Positions 1 through 13,000 of a stretch of DNA of 64,000 bases are shown here, in pieces (positions within the stretch are counted from its first letter, which is position 1; every line of letters starts with the position of its first letter). Both the position numbers and the translations under genes were made by a program. Source of the stretch: Plantago ovata (lineage: Eukaryota > Streptophyta > Magnoliopsida > Lamiales > Plantaginaceae). The stretch spans positions 121,784,880 to 121,848,879 of the forward strand of contig CM051456.1 in the NCBI GenBank assembly GCA_028274465.1, in the 5' to 3' direction. The notes below the pieces were generated by a model, which worked only from the letters and a program-made list of their open reading frames with translations, did not search any database and was not told where the DNA came from.

Positions 1-1245
1 TTAAGTACTGTCACTAGTATGGTTCCACCTGAGGTACTTGAACTCATCAAAGGCACTCCCCTACCTATTACAATGCAAAATGATAGGTATCTTTGGAAGG
101 GTAGTTTTAATGGTGAGTTTAGTGTCAAGAGTGCTTACCACTCTATGATCCAACAACAATTGCAGGTTCCAACTTGGCCTTGGAGTCGTATATGGAAATT
201 AGATATATTACCAAGGCAAAAAAATTTCACTTCGCTAGTTGTACATGATAGATTACCAACTAGGTCACTTTTATTTAAACAAAATGTTCTTCGGGATCCT
301 CTATGTCCTTTTTGTCAACAAGTGCCAGAAACTGCAGTTCACTTATTTTTCACATGTAATGCTTTTAGCTGGTTTAGATCATGTTTTCTACCATCTCTAG
401 ATTTCCATAATTGTATGAGTTTTAGCCAAGCTCTTTTTTCCTTTTCTCTTAACTCCTTACAACAGCTGCAGTTAGTTATTGGTTGTTGGACTATTTGGAG
501 ATACAAGAACTTGGCTATTTTTACAAATGAACACTTCACACAGTATACTATGTTGGCGGTTGCTAATGTTAATTTATCTGCTAGATCACCAACAGTAGAA
601 GTCGAAAAAAAGCTCATTTCTTGTGTATACACTCCTCCCCAGTCTCAAATGTTTTGTCTTTTCACTGATGGATCCACTGTACATGAAAATGGGGATAGTG
701 GAATTGGCTTTGTCATAACAAATCCCCAATGACAGTTTGTCCAAGCACAGTCGATCTTTCTTGGCAAATGTGATAACCACACAGCTGAGCTGTGGGCTAT
801 TCGCAATGGTCTTTTGGCTGCTAAGTTGTTGAATATTACTTCCCTTGTTATCAAGACTGACTCACAGTATGTTGTACATGTTTGATGCAGGAGGCTGGCA
901 CCACCTCGGCCAACATGGACACTTACAACTGATATCCATCACTTGGCTACGAATTTTGGGGCTTTGTACATACAACACATCTTTCGGGAAGGGAATACTG
1001 TCGCAGATCTCTTGTCGAAGATTGCTAGTAGTCGGTTTCGGCACGAAGTAGTAAGAACTCAGTCCACTGTTTTGTCTCAGTGTGTAGATAGTTGGACATG
1101 GGATATTTTGCCCGCTTGGCTTGCGAAATGCTTAGACTTAGACCAATCAGGGGAGACCACCCGACTTGTGGGAAAGGCCCCGGACCAAGCTCTGTATAGC
1201 CTTGTTTAAAGGAATAAAAGTACTACTTCGTAAAAAAAAAAAAAA
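1..1245 (+). mobile_element. LINE (plant L1-like), 3' part, decayed
   Basis: This is the 3' end of a non-LTR retrotransposon and it continues beyond the left edge of the window. The reading frame from position 19 carries a reverse-transcriptase zinc-binding region (about 150-400) with the typical run LPRQKNF, RLPTRSLL, a CPFC pair and the ETAVHLFFTC motif. It is followed by an RNase H domain (about 655-1110) with FTDGSTV, the TAELWAI motif and IKTDSQYV, then a final LATNFG...FREGN motif. A poly-A tail lies at 1232-1245, which fixes the orientation. The frame is interrupted by a TGA at 730-732 inside RNase H and by later breaks, so this copy is dead. LINEs with a C-terminal RNase H are normal in plants. 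Family confidence is high; the exact lineage is unknown. Confidence 0.92.
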
Positions 1246-2184
1246 TCAACTACATGCTGAGCTAGTAAGTAGGTCGCCTTATTGCAATATCGTCTTGCAA
1301 AAGAAAATTGAAGAGTCTGAAACAGAAGAACTAAAAGCTTTGATTTTTCAATAATATCACCTCCCGCTGAAAGAGAAGGTACATGAGCATGAGCAAGCTT
1401 GAGGTTGATTGGTCACATTAGAACTATGGCCAAGTTATGGAATGAATCTCAGTTTCCAACAAATCAAGAGATCAACTAATCATTCACATGGAGACATACA
1501 TTCTCAAACTGTCAAGAAACACAATTGCAAACTTTACAATATTAGTAGTGTAGAAAATTAAGTAAATGCATACATGTGACAAGAATCATACATGACTTCA
1601 GGGACTACAAGCCCCAAAAAAACAAGAGATGCACATAGAACAGGACGCACATTGCAAGAAGATTAATTCCACATAATTAGATTTTAGAAGAGTGAGCAAA
1701 AATGCATAAATGATTATCTGACCCTATTAACCACGAGTCATAACACAAGAGAAGCTCAGGAAATTAACAAACACCAGGGCAATTAATTCTACATCCCAAA
1801 TGTTGCTAATTTTTAAAGGCAGCTTCAAATGCTCTATCTAGCAAAAGGACATTAAGGTCATCACCAGACACCAGTAAAGAACAAGTTGGAAATAAAATAA
1901 CTATATTGACAAACTTGGCTGATACCAGGGATTGAATATAGATCCTCGATTGGATTGAAAGCAGACAACCAAAAGTTTATGAGACAATAAAGAGCATCAT
2001 CTTTAAACCGTTTGGAAGCAATTTTGCATAAACAGATGTGTGCCTGGACCCCAAAGGAAACATTTTCCTCGCCCAACCTTTCTCATTTTCCTCACTCTTT
2101 AAACTGTTAACTTGAAGAAACATCATCTTTCAATAATACATATGCACTGGCGCCACAAATCAGAAAATCTCTAATTTAAACATT
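1246..2184. other. Spacer without a recognised gene
   Basis: The spacer is AT-rich and non-repetitive as far as can be seen. Short open frames here (for example 1861-2076 on the minus strand) resemble no family I know and lack convincing starts or splice context. I see no RNA gene. Confidence 0.5.
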
Positions 2185-2292
2185 GGGTCAATTACATCTA
2201 GGTGATGTTTTGAAAACTTAATTACAACTTAGTGATATTCAAAAACTTCTTTTAAAAAAAGTGACGTTTGAGGCGGTATACCCAAAATGACC

Positions 2293-2296
<4 letters not shown>

Positions 2297-2380
<84 letters not shown>
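2297..2380. repeat. (TA)n microsatellite
   Basis: About 42 uninterrupted TA units. The tract lies just inside the left end of the candidate Mutator-like element. Confidence 0.97.
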
Positions 2381-3770
2381 CCATAATATATAAGAGCCAA
2401 TGGCTTTCACTCGCTGCGAGTGAACAGTAACCATGTTTGGAAAGTTTGGCGCGTGCGTAACACGTTCTCACGCGCCATGACCTTTCCTTACCTTTTTGTA
2501 TTTATTTTCCATTTATTTCGTTCCCTTACCGTTTTATTTTTCAATCTCTTCATTCACGAATCCCTCTCCAGATTTCCTCTCGCTTGATGGCTCTCATATG
2601 CTTCACGATTGTTTTTTCTATATCTGTACATACAGTTCAGATCTGGATACTTGATGTTTTACCTCTGTCCAGAAATTTCAGTTATGGGAGACTGAAGATG
2701 AGGCGATAAAGAAAGAGAGAAGCGGAGAACAGAAGCTCAACTCTAATCCAAAAGCCCCTTTTGAAATTCTGAATTGAGGTATGATTTCACTTGCTTCTTA
2801 ATCAATTTAGGGTTTTATTTACCTGATTAATTCTTCAAAATTCTAAATGATTTTTTTTTCGATTGAGGGTTTGATAATATCCCGTTAATTCTTAAAAATT
2901 CAAAATTCAATATTGTTAGAAGATACCTTAATTAAGTGTTTTCCATATCATGCTACAATTTTGGATTCGTTTTTCGTTTTCTATATTCTGTTTTTTTGCT
3001 TTCATCTCTAATGTAGTTCAAGGAATACTTTATTTGAAATCAGCACAGGAAATCCAAGGTTTCAGATAAATTCTATGCTCATTCTCTGCTTAACCTTTAC
3101 AAGTTAAGAATAGCAGAAACTCGTCATACTTTCTTTTCCAGCAATAGCTTAAAAAAAAAGAGCTTTGCTTTTATGTGGTTAATTGAAATTGTGTACTTTA
3201 TTATATCTTTTCATGCATCTATTTAGAATGCATGTTCTGTCCTCATTGGTAATAGTAAGCTTCTTAAAATGAAGGACCCAGTGCAAAATTCCATGTTGCA
3301 TTGACTACCACGGACGCGCCTTATAGCAAATGGCAGTGCAGGATATATATATGTGTGTGTGTGTGTAACTGAAATTATGATAAATTAAATACATTCCTAA
3401 TTTAGATTAGTAACTGAAATCTGGCACCATAATATATATCTACTTAATTAAAAGTCAAACCAACTAATAATAGGTACCATCTTTTCTTTAACTCACTCAT
3501 TCCTTTTGCTCAATTTCTCTCATGATTCTCCATGGCGTTGCTTCTTGCTTGGTGGCTGCAAATCAAACTGCAGATTGTTTTTTCTTTTTATACAAATAAG
3601 GTACCAAATTTATTTGTTATTTAATTCTCCCCTATGTTGATTGTGTTGCATGATGTAAACAAGACTTTGTACATGATTTAAGTTGATTATATATTGCAGG
3701 TCTAATTCATCATTTTCGTGCAAGAGCTTAAATGCTTGTTGCATGAGAATATCTGAACGAGATCAATCCG

Positions 3771-3902
3771 ATGGACGGTGCAGAAAATGAACTAGAAGCA
3801 CAATTTGAGCATCACCACCACCACATACTCGATCTAAGTGTAGCCCATGAACATGAGAAAGTGTTGATCCACAAGATTCATTTCAAGCGAGATAGCTCAT
3901 GA
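3771..3902 (+). CDS. Short frame with His-rich stretch, possible transposase N-terminus
   Basis: A 43-residue frame starts at ATG 3771 and ends with TGA at 3900-3902. It begins MDGAENELEAQFE, then has five histidines, then ILDLSVAHEHEKVL. It follows a plausible splice acceptor (TTGCAG before about 3701). The acidic start and position inside a possible Mutator-like element suggest the N-terminal stub of a FAR1/MULE-type protein, but no diagnostic domain (FAR1 zinc finger, MULE transposase or SWIM) is present. It may be non-functional. Confidence 0.25.
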   Translation: MDGAENELEAQFEHHHHHILDLSVAHEHEKVLIHKIHFKRDSS

Positions 3903-3974
3903 TGATGAAAATGGAGTCGTGTAAAAACAGTTATTCACAACTTCATATGTGAATTTGATCCATTACATATTGTA

Positions 3975-4775
3975 ATCATATACATGGAGATTAATTAAGA
4001 TCGGTACATAAATATATATTTTGATTTATGCTCCTTTTGTACATGAAATGTTTAAGGTCTGATATGTAGAATATACTTGAATAAAAGTTGAAGTTATCTT
4101 GATAGTTCAAACTTAAGGGGGGAAATGGCCTACAATTCATCAGTACATGAATTTGAAAATATGATCCATGAAACTAGAGTAGATACAAAATCAAGTTAGA
4201 TACATGTGTTTTAAGAATTTGTCCAAGTAACGCACCATCATATAAGAGAATGCGATGGTTATATATTGATACATGACTTAACATGTACCAACTATTCAAT
4301 GGGGAATGCATTAATATGTGGTACATGAATAAACACTAATGCACATTGTTTTTTTTCTACATGTTTATAGTCGGATACATGATTTGTCTGAATATGCAGT
4401 TGCCACTTTTGTAGGTGGTACATGAGTTATCAATATTGGTTCTTGATTTCATGATGAGGTGCATGATTTCAGCCTTTGTACATTATTTTATATCATATAA
4501 ATACATGATTTATGGGACTATGAGTAATAAGTTGCCTGGTACACGATGATACATGGTTTCCGGGGAAACTAACACAAAAAAATACATGAATAAATTACTA
4601 AAGGTGATGTGTATTAGAGATTTGATGCATGATATTTTCTAATTCGGTGTGATTCATGATTTTTAGATATGATACATACATACGTCGTTTCAAAAGTTGC
4701 TACGTGTAAAAAATAGATTAGGTAAATTTTATTATTATTTATATATGGTTTTGTGAATTTGATACATGGAGAAGA
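3975..4775. repeat. Array of ACATGA-like motifs
   Basis: Roughly 18 copies of a short motif close to (G/A)(G/A)TACATGA are scattered over 800 bp, at about 3984, 4038, 4143, 4201, 4270, 4320, 4374, 4419, 4451, 4501, 4550, 4581, 4626, 4651, 4763 and others. Nearly all are in the same orientation and the usual spacing is 30-60 bp. Such arrays near one end of a DNA transposon are often transposase binding sites; that role is an inference here. Confidence 0.6.
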
Positions 4776-5210
4776 AGAAAGTAATAGGGGGATGTACTTA
4801 TGCTTATTATATTATACACATAAATATGAAGATCCTAATAATAGTAAAGGAGAAATGTTTGCAATGTTCAATCTCGAACGTATCATGACCAAATTAGAGG
4901 ATGATTGATTTAGTCAAAGTGATGAATGTAAATAATGATGATCTTCTAATTGGCAAAGCAATTTTCCGTTTATTTAGCAAATTAAATCATAATTATCCTA
5001 TTAATTAGTTAAGTATTGAGTCTTAATTGATTTTAAAGAGAGAAGGGTATTTTTGTCTAACCAAAGTTACTTATTAGTAAATAAATTCAACTTTTGTCAC
5101 TTCTATGTAATAAAGTTTGATTTTCTATACTAATGATGTAACAAAGAATATTGATGACATTAATATGTAATTAAGATGGAAAAATGTCACTAGAACGTAT
5201 GAACTTGCCA

Positions 5211-6299
5211 ATAGCTTTTTGTTTCTGTACCAGTGCCATAAATCTCCTTAAATGGAAACATAAACTAACAGAATCGAAAATTGAAGTTGATTAGCACTGT
5301 AGGGCGAATTTATTGTAACACTTTAATTATTCTAATTCAATTTAGATTTTAGGATTAAGCGTATCAGACGGATGACAAGCAATATGTGATATATGATGAA
5401 GTAAATAATGATTGATTAAAGGGAAAAACAAGTGTAAAATACCTGGAAGGGGAAACGTGTAGAATTGTTTTAGAGAAGGAAAAATGGCAAAATAGAGAAG
5501 GAATGCCGCTTGCATAGAAACGGCCAGTGAGAATTATGAAGAAAAAGGACCACTATAAGCGTTTATTATGAACCGACGTAATTGTTCACATAAATCGAAT
5601 GAAAAGCTCTATCTGAAACGGCACAAGAAAAATTGAACAAAACTCTCTCTTATTATATTGTTATAAGATGTAGGATTTCCAACATGTGAGTTACTGGAGT
5701 TGAACTAGTTCAGCCTTATAGTTCAAACATTGTTGGGCGACGTGTGAGTTGGGAATCGGGATGAACTCTATTTTTTTTTTTATCTTTTCTTTTAATGTTT
5801 TTGCTTTTTTATTTCCTTGTTTAAAGAGTAATCTTTTAAAATTAATGAAATAGTTGAATTTGAAAGGGGATGATTGCTGAAAATTACTTTTTATGCTCAA
5901 ATATGATTAAGTAGAAAGTGATGTAGTAGGAGGAGAGAGAATTTTAGAGGGGATTACCGTTGGAGATTGCCGTTGTAGTGAATTTTTATTGAGCATTTCT
6001 TGTGATCATTGTAATTTTCGAAACTACATCACCCTATAATTAACTCAAGTTGAGCTTTAAAACTTTATAAAAATTGTAGCACAAATATGATTTATTTCAT
6101 AACTCAAAAGGTTGTCATGAACTAACTCTCGACTCATTGTAAGGATATCTTGTAATCAATAATGGATTAATAATATATGGTTCATTTAGCAAGAGTGATA
6201 TCCAAAATCACTTGTCATAACACATTTGCTTGCCACTAAAGCAACTACAGATATTTATCAAAGCATTTCAACCACTGTGTAACATGAGTTGACATAAGG
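5211..6299. other. Spacer, 3' flank of the PYG7-like gene
   Basis: AT-rich sequence with a short frame at 5691-5900 (minus) that resembles nothing known. The right part must hold the 3' untranslated region of the minus-strand gene ending at 6300. Nothing else was recognised. Confidence 0.5.
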
Positions 6300-8939
6300 T
6301 CATTTCTTCTTTGTTTTCACAGGAATACCTTTATACATGTTTACTTTCTCCTTCAGCACATCCCTTCTAGGCCGTGCTATCTTGTTGTTGGGATCGAAAA
6401 GTAGAACTTCTTCAAACGCCCTCAGTGCAGATTTCAAGTCCTTGGTTTTCTCATAGGCATCACCAAGGTTATTCCAGGCCGTAACATAACCTGGTTGTAG
6501 CTTGACAGCATTCTCCAACTGAGCTATGCCCTTCTCGGTTTTTCCATCTAGGATGTAGCTGACTCCAAGGGCGTTATAAACCTGGGGAATGAAGGGAAAA
6601 TCAGCCAAAATTAGATAGATACACATTGCATTATTGCCTCCTAGTCTTGGAAATCTTTTCTAAAATGTTACTCTTCTGTAATTTCTTATTCCGAACAGCA
6701 AGCCAGTTGCTTTGAGCTGATGGTTTTAACTTTTAATACTCAGTGTGTTTGTAGTTTCTTAAACCACACGGCAAGTCATGAAATCGGAGAGAGGGCCACA
6801 TACCTATTTCAAGAGGATATCTATCATCTATGAAACCGAGTAATATACAGTTATACACTCTTATTGACCTCATAAAGACCGATTAGTGCCTGACATATTC
6901 ATTATCACTTCATGACTTTCATGCTATTCATATCTTATGTTTTCACATCGTTCAACCTTTCCTGCAAGTTCGTGCATATGATAGAGTTTTACAATTCATT
7001 ATCACTAAGAATAAAAAAGGAAAGAAGACACATAACTGTGATAGCACTTCACAACAACTTCATATGCACCCTCAAATTAATAGCTGTGCCGTGTCATAGT
7101 CACAGTATAGGAGGCTGGCTAAGGGATTCACAGAATGGCCAATGATCAGTAGGTGATTCTAATCTCCGCAGAATAATATTCATCAAGATAAGAAGGATAC
7201 TAATAGTATGACAAACGATGGTCGCATTCAAGAAATACTGACCTACACGATGATTTGTTCCTGCTAGTGTTAAAAACAGAATGGATTCTATACATAAGTA
7301 ATAAATAGTGGAGTATATAGATATTGAAAGGAACCATACTTGCGCAAGATCTTGGTCATCTCCGTCCCACTTATCAATTGCTTGAAGAAGATACTTTGTG
7401 GCAGCTGGATAATACTTTCTTCTCAACATAACAGCTCCAAGTTCAAACAACTCAGTCGCACTACCATCCCCACTTCTGACTTGCTCCTATGATTTTTTAA
7501 GATAGTGGAAATCAGTTTGGATAACTTAATAGTCACTAATTTGCTAAAAATGTGTGGTTTGCTTTAGAAGAATAACATAATTATCAGTTTAGAATGCCAC
7601 TAGTAACCTTAAAGACCATACAAAAGCACTTACTTGCAGTTCTTTAGCAGAAAGATCAAGTTCTCTACGAACTAGAACTTGACGAATCACAAAGAAACTT
7701 CCGGCCCCAAGCAAAGCTAAAAGCAAAAGCAAGTACGAAAGCTGGATTCCTAGCTCAAATAGTTCCCCAACTTCATACATGGCATTTGCTTGTAAACCTT
7801 CACTTGCCTGTGCAACTTGTACAGGAGCCAACCATGAAAGTGACGAAAATAGCACGGTTGAACCAAAAAGGATATGGCCTTCTACTTTCTGTACCCCCTC
7901 ATCCACTGAGAGGTTCAACGACAATTCGGGAGGGTGTCTGGTTTCTTTCCGTGGTACCTAAAGATTTATAATTCAGACAATGATAAGAGCACAAGAACAA
8001 AACAAATTAGTCACAAGTTTTCTGCTTCCACCAAGAATGTCAACCCATATGGCCTGCTATAAAAGGGCAGAAAGGTTGGGATATCATTAAATTTAATTCG
8101 CTATATTTGTGTAACGCACAGAACATGATGATTTATGCTTCCACAGAGAGATCGACTGAATTTGCATGATTGCATCTAACGAAACACGGTTATTCACTAC
8201 ACATGCCATCCTACAGGTTTAAGCCATAGCAGAGGAGGTAAGGTCTTATTCCATAGGTTCTCTCGTGTAGCTAGGCAAGCTATGTTATACCATTTCAGCC
8301 TACACATGAAAAAACTGTTTTTCCAAACACAGTTTTTAGAGGAGCTACTCCCCATATCAGTGGTATCAAAGTCTTATGAATAGACTCTTTTCTTTAGATC
8401 AAAGACTTCAATTACTTGCCCACACCAGCCACACTTACCCTAGAAATTTTTACAGAACATAAACTTGAATATTATGGGAATTCAAAGCAAAAATCTAGGG
8501 GACCCAAAATCTAGTGCTTACATCTCCTAACTTTATTCAGTGTTTAGTTCATTCCTGGGAAATTGTATATCGATTATCGAATTACCTCAGTGTACCATTC
8601 AATTCATGTACACAATTAACAACAACCAAGAACCAGAGGAACATAAATCATAGCTCATACATAGAACAAACAAACAAACAAACAAAAATTACATTTGCAC
8701 ACGTAAGTATATATCTAAAGAGATAAGAGTGATACCTGAAGAGAAAACCTGGGGAAGTTGAATTTCCTCTTTGCAGATTTTCTTGAGAAGCAACTAATGG
8801 ATGTTTCATTTCCTTGGACTATTGAGAATTGACAAGAAACGGGACATTGTTGCTTGTTTCTTGGTGTTAGATTTGGGATAAGGATAGTGGTGCTGTCACA
8901 ATGTTGCAAAGGGAGTGAAAAGCTGCACTGGATTAGCAT
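6300..8939 (-). CDS. PYG7: PYG7-like chloroplast TPR protein (photosystem I assembly)
   Basis: Exons on the minus strand are 8736-8939, 7634-7957, 7340-7486 and 6300-6581. All junctions are GT-AG in phase 0, giving 318 residues, close to the Arabidopsis protein. Residues 1 to about 70 are Ser/Lys/Arg-rich and acid-poor, as in a plastid transit peptide. A hydrophobic stretch (about residues 130-155, [12 protein letters not shown]) is a membrane segment. The last 140 residues form tetratricopeptide repeats, for example [27 protein letters not shown]...[14 protein letters not shown] and [22 protein letters not shown]. This order (transit peptide, one membrane segment, C-terminal TPRs) matches PYG7/Ycf37, a thylakoid protein needed for photosystem I assembly. 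The start is the only Met before the transit peptide. Family confidence is high; orthology is inferred from the whole layout. Confidence 0.9.
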
Positions 8940-9408
8940 TCTCGACTCTATTTGGGGTGCGAGTTAGACCACTCAGTTTCTGCAAAATATTATTGGGGCT
9001 TGCAAGGCTGCAAGCATCAAGAATGCTGCTGGCTAGTGTGTGTACTGTGTGTTAAGATCATTCTGGGCAAAATTGTTATCTTTCGAAGATAGACTTTCAC
9101 ATTCACGGTTCACCACATCATTTTATATCTCAACCAAATTATTCAAACGGACCGGATATTTGACCCGGTTTTTTTCTTTCTATTAATCATTTTATTTATT
9201 TTCTGCACTTACTATTATCCATTTATTTTCTGCACTTACTACTGGGTGGGAAAGGTTAGTACTGTAACTTATAGTTCCAAAAGAACAACCAGCACTGTAA
9301 AATAATAATGGGCTTATTTCCAGAACATTTAAGTTTAAATTTGTTCAAACGAATCAAACAGGAGACAAAATAGAATTATTTTAAAATAACTTCACTTATT
9401 GGGAATTT
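8940..9408. other. Upstream region of the PYG7-like gene
   Basis: Holds the presumed promoter and 5' leader of the minus-strand gene starting at 8939. A direct repeat of TTTATTTTCTGCACTTACTA lies at about 9193-9240. No clear TATA element was identified. Confidence 0.45.
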
Positions 9409-9668
9409 GCATGGTTTCCATTCGACCACTGGCGGTGCCAAGAATTGAGATTAGGGGGAAAAATTTAATATATACTCAGTGTATGATTTTTTTTTAAGTT
9501 TGGAGGAGGGGGGGGGGAACTTGAACAATCATAAAATTTGCCTATTAAAAAGTTGAAAAAACGTAAATGTTAGCTAAGGAAAAAAAAATTGGGGGGAGGC
9601 GAACGCCCCAGCCGGCACCCCCGGGCTCCGGCTCTGCCCCTGGTCAAATGGAAACCATGCAAGACATT
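9409..9668. mobile_element. hAT-like MITE with long inverted ends
   Basis: An outer inverted repeat of about 20 bp (GCATGGTTTCCATTCGACCA on the left, its near complement on the right) continues inward into a typical hAT-like end: CACTGGCGGTGCC on the left and, read inward from the right, CAGGGGCAGAGCC. The interior contains long G and T runs. A second, related GC-rich element lies at about 53.15-53.34 kb. No direct target duplication is visible, so the exact ends are uncertain. Confidence 0.5.
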
Positions 9669-10024
9669 ATGTCTTTCGACAAAAAACATGGCGAGCATAA
9701 GAATTTGTTTGTACCCATAGGCCGGGCTTGAGCACGTTATCAGTAACCTGAGCCTCAAGAAGCCCGGCCAGTTGGCACCCTAGTTCTAGCAATCATGCAG
9801 AAATACAAAATTGAATCAACGTTTATGTAGTCAAAAGCCATTGATAGTCTAAAACAGAGCAAAGCAAACAGCTTTGAAGCTGCACCAGGAATCTTCCCTT
9901 GTAAGAGATCATTGCTTACATCTACAATACGTTGTTACTTGTATATAATACGTCCTTAGCTAAATAGAATGCCAGAAGCTTCATTGTCACAGTCAATGCT
10001 TTGTCATCTACTGTCATAAAATTT
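9669..10024. other. Spacer, 3' flank of the exonuclease gene
   Basis: No coding potential recognised. It probably includes the 3' untranslated region of the minus-strand exonuclease gene. Confidence 0.4.
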
Positions 10025-13000
10025 TCATAATCTCATTGGCAGTTCCAGTTCCAGTTCCATTCTTGTAAACAAGTGAATCCCTTCCTGTTGCACAAATAAG
10101 AAGCAAGGTTACAGAATAGGATGTTCTCTAAATGGAAATGGCGGTGGGGTTAAGGCAGAAAAATGTTTACCGAGAAAATTTAGACACTTAACATCAGATC
10201 ATCACCGCTGCGTTCACTGTTTAGTCTGTCTTTACTATTTCCGTAGTATGCCACCATGTTGCGTTGAATGAATTTAGCATCGGTCTTCCATTCTCATACC
10301 AAAATCAGTAACCATAGCTCCAAAGGCTCATAGTTTTCATGCCTATAAATCGATATAAGAGACACATTAGTCATTAAATTTATGAGCCTCCTTGATAACA
10401 GACGCTAACTTTCAGAATGCACACTTAACTGCCCCGCATTTGCATTCGTTTAAAAACATTCCATTTGATTGAGACATGGAAAATAATCTGAAAGCAAGCA
10501 CCATATATCTAATAATGTACAAAAACTGACTGTTTATTCTCATACATCAGTGCAAGATAGTGGAGCGTCAAGGATATGAGCTCTCATACACGGTAAAGCT
10601 GTTTATAAGAGTGACTCCTTATGTTCTAGCATGGCAAGTGACTTAAATGAGGAAATGAAATGCTGCATATTCCTGAATGTATATTTTCATGAATTCCTAA
10701 CTACTCCCTCCATCTATCAAGTTTCAAAGAGAACGCAAACAATGCAGATAAGAAGCATATAACTGGTGCAATTCTAGTTCTCTGGAACCAACTTACCACT
10801 TGGTAGATTGGATTTTGCCACTTGGTATCCCTTTTCCCTAGAAGGTTTGCAAAGCTTGATAAGACTTCTGGATCATTTTTTGCATCTCTGTTGGACAGCC
10901 ACTTTTCTTCTATATGGATATCCAGGTCCCTGTTATATAAAACCATCAGACAATATGGAAGACAATTGAACTTCACGCTTTTCTGTTTTTCCCCCTCAGA
11001 GTCTCAGAGACATAAATACAACTTGTCAGGTTTGGAAAAAGAAGGTGTGCTAGTGCAAGACCCATAAAAGGAGGGGTCTTCATGTGGTCATTATAACACA
11101 CATGGGATATTCATAGTGTATTAGTGTTACTTCAGGTGCCACAAGAGAAATTGCAAAATTTACCTCCTCAGAGAAAGGACTCTGTAATTTCTCCGCAGGA
11201 AATCAGCATGTGTTGTGAGGGCTTCTTGGGCATATTGTTTGCCCACAGTTCTTACAGATGCAGCACTTAGTAGGTCTTCTAAAGTACCATGTTTTTTTAA
11301 GAGCTTTAAAGCCGTCTTTCGACCAAAACCAGGAGCAACATGCTGGAGGCCAGGGATGCCATCCGTTTCGTCACCCAAAATGCATCCTAACAATTTCCAA
11401 TTCACTTAGAGATATGCTATTACCAATCCAAATATTTAAAATAATGAAATGCAATAAATACAACATAATAGTTCAGTTCCAAAAAGTAAGTTCTCAAGGA
11501 AACATGTGAAGAGGTTCACACAGGCAATGTGCTATAATGTAGTATCAATTTAACCTCCATGTAACCTATGAAAATGCAAATAACTATCCATATTCGAAAA
11601 ATCAGAGCTCTAGTTTAACTATTTATCTGGCAGTTTGATAACATAGATAGAATCACTTAAATGCTTACTTAAACTCAGATCACACTGCGGTTCACAAGTG
11701 TATTGAGCAACATAATGCTTAAGAGTGTAAAACGACCATCTGTCCAATTCCGGTAGAGGCATAACAATCTGAACATCTTCAGATATCAGTTGCTTGAAAT
11801 CTTTGTCTGGGGAAGCAATTACTGCTCGATATCCTTTTTGCAAAACCTGTTCTACAAGTGTTGCAACAACATCATCTGCTTCATGGCCATCAATCTTTAC
11901 AACCTGCAAGTCGAGGTTCAAAAAAAAATAATAATAATAAATTTGGATATTTTTATATAATCACATAAAGTTAGAGTTAACTTTGCTAAGAAGCATTAAC
12001 GTCTCAAAGCATTTCAAGCTCAAATTATCATGTCACACACCACGAGTCATAAAGCCTTTGGTTAATGCAGGGTAAAAATCAGAATACTAATGCCCTTTAT
12101 CCACTATGTAAAAGTTCAGAGGGAATTTACTCATTTAACTAGCCGTGGAATTACATAATTTTCATAATTTAGCAAATTGCTAGAAACAAGCTACTCTCAC
12201 CGGCACGTTGCATTCTTTCAGAAAATCCATAACAAGATCCTGCGATCTTCTAGGAGCGCTTGTTGAGGACTCTACTAATGTAGGTAATTTCCTCCTTTTG
12301 GCTTTATATGAAGGTAGAATCTGTCTCCTGTACTCGTTTCCTCCATCTCCATCAAGAACCTATACATGGAATAAATCTTGGTTTAAGTATCACACGGGAT
12401 GTTATGATAAGAAACTAAAGTTACTTCTCATCCCTACAATGTATTGTTCTACTGTAAATGTGTAATTAATTCATCTCCTAGTTTTCTTGAAGACTTAAAC
12501 ACCATCACTACCATCATAGGCCCCATTTACAGTCACTTTATCAACTAGCTTAGATGTAAAATTGGATTTTCTGACTGTTAGACCAAAATAAGTGTATTAT
12601 GTGAATGTCTAGCTAATACCAAGCAGATTGATATGAAAAGTTACTCCAACTAAATTATAGAAAAACAAACTAGCTTATCAGTACTTAAATTACATTTGTC
12701 GAAAATCAGCTAATTTACTAAACACCTACATTCAAATCGCCAACCTTATCAACTCTCAACTCATTTCATCTATCTAATCGGACAACTTGTTAACAGCTTA
12801 TTTTACCGTTTACCAAAACTAGTGTGTACCGTGAATGCTTAGCTAGTAGCCCATAACCTGATTCATACGAACATCTATCGAAAAATAAGCTATCTTATCG
12901 TCTAATTTGCCAAGCACCTAGATACTTATAACTATATAAGCTATCTTATCAGTTCATCTAAGTTATCGGTCAACTTATTCGGTTCCTATCAGCTAGGTTA

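Larger units (their letters stand above)
2185..5210. mobile_element. Candidate eroded Mutator-like DNA transposon
   Basis: The two ends look like long, diverged inverted repeats. The left end (about 2187-2290) has AATTAC, a TAGTGAT motif, AAAAAGTGAC and then CCCAAAATGACC. The reverse complement of the right end (about 5050-5205) has CTAGTGAC, CTTAATTACA, AGAAGTGAC and then AAAAATACCC in the same order. Inside are a leader-like exon (about 2500-2777) ending in a donor GTATGA, and a second exon after TTGCAG at about 3701. That exon opens a 43-codon frame (3771-3902, MDGAENELEAQFE then five His). A dense ACATGA motif array fills the right half. Long TIRs, a transposase-like 5' gene end and subterminal motif arrays suit MULEs. 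Boundaries and class are inferences; no clean target duplication was found. Confidence 0.4.

Noticed and set aside
2229-2471. Minus-strand frame with a long IY repeat
   Set aside because: It is a translated (TA)n tract.
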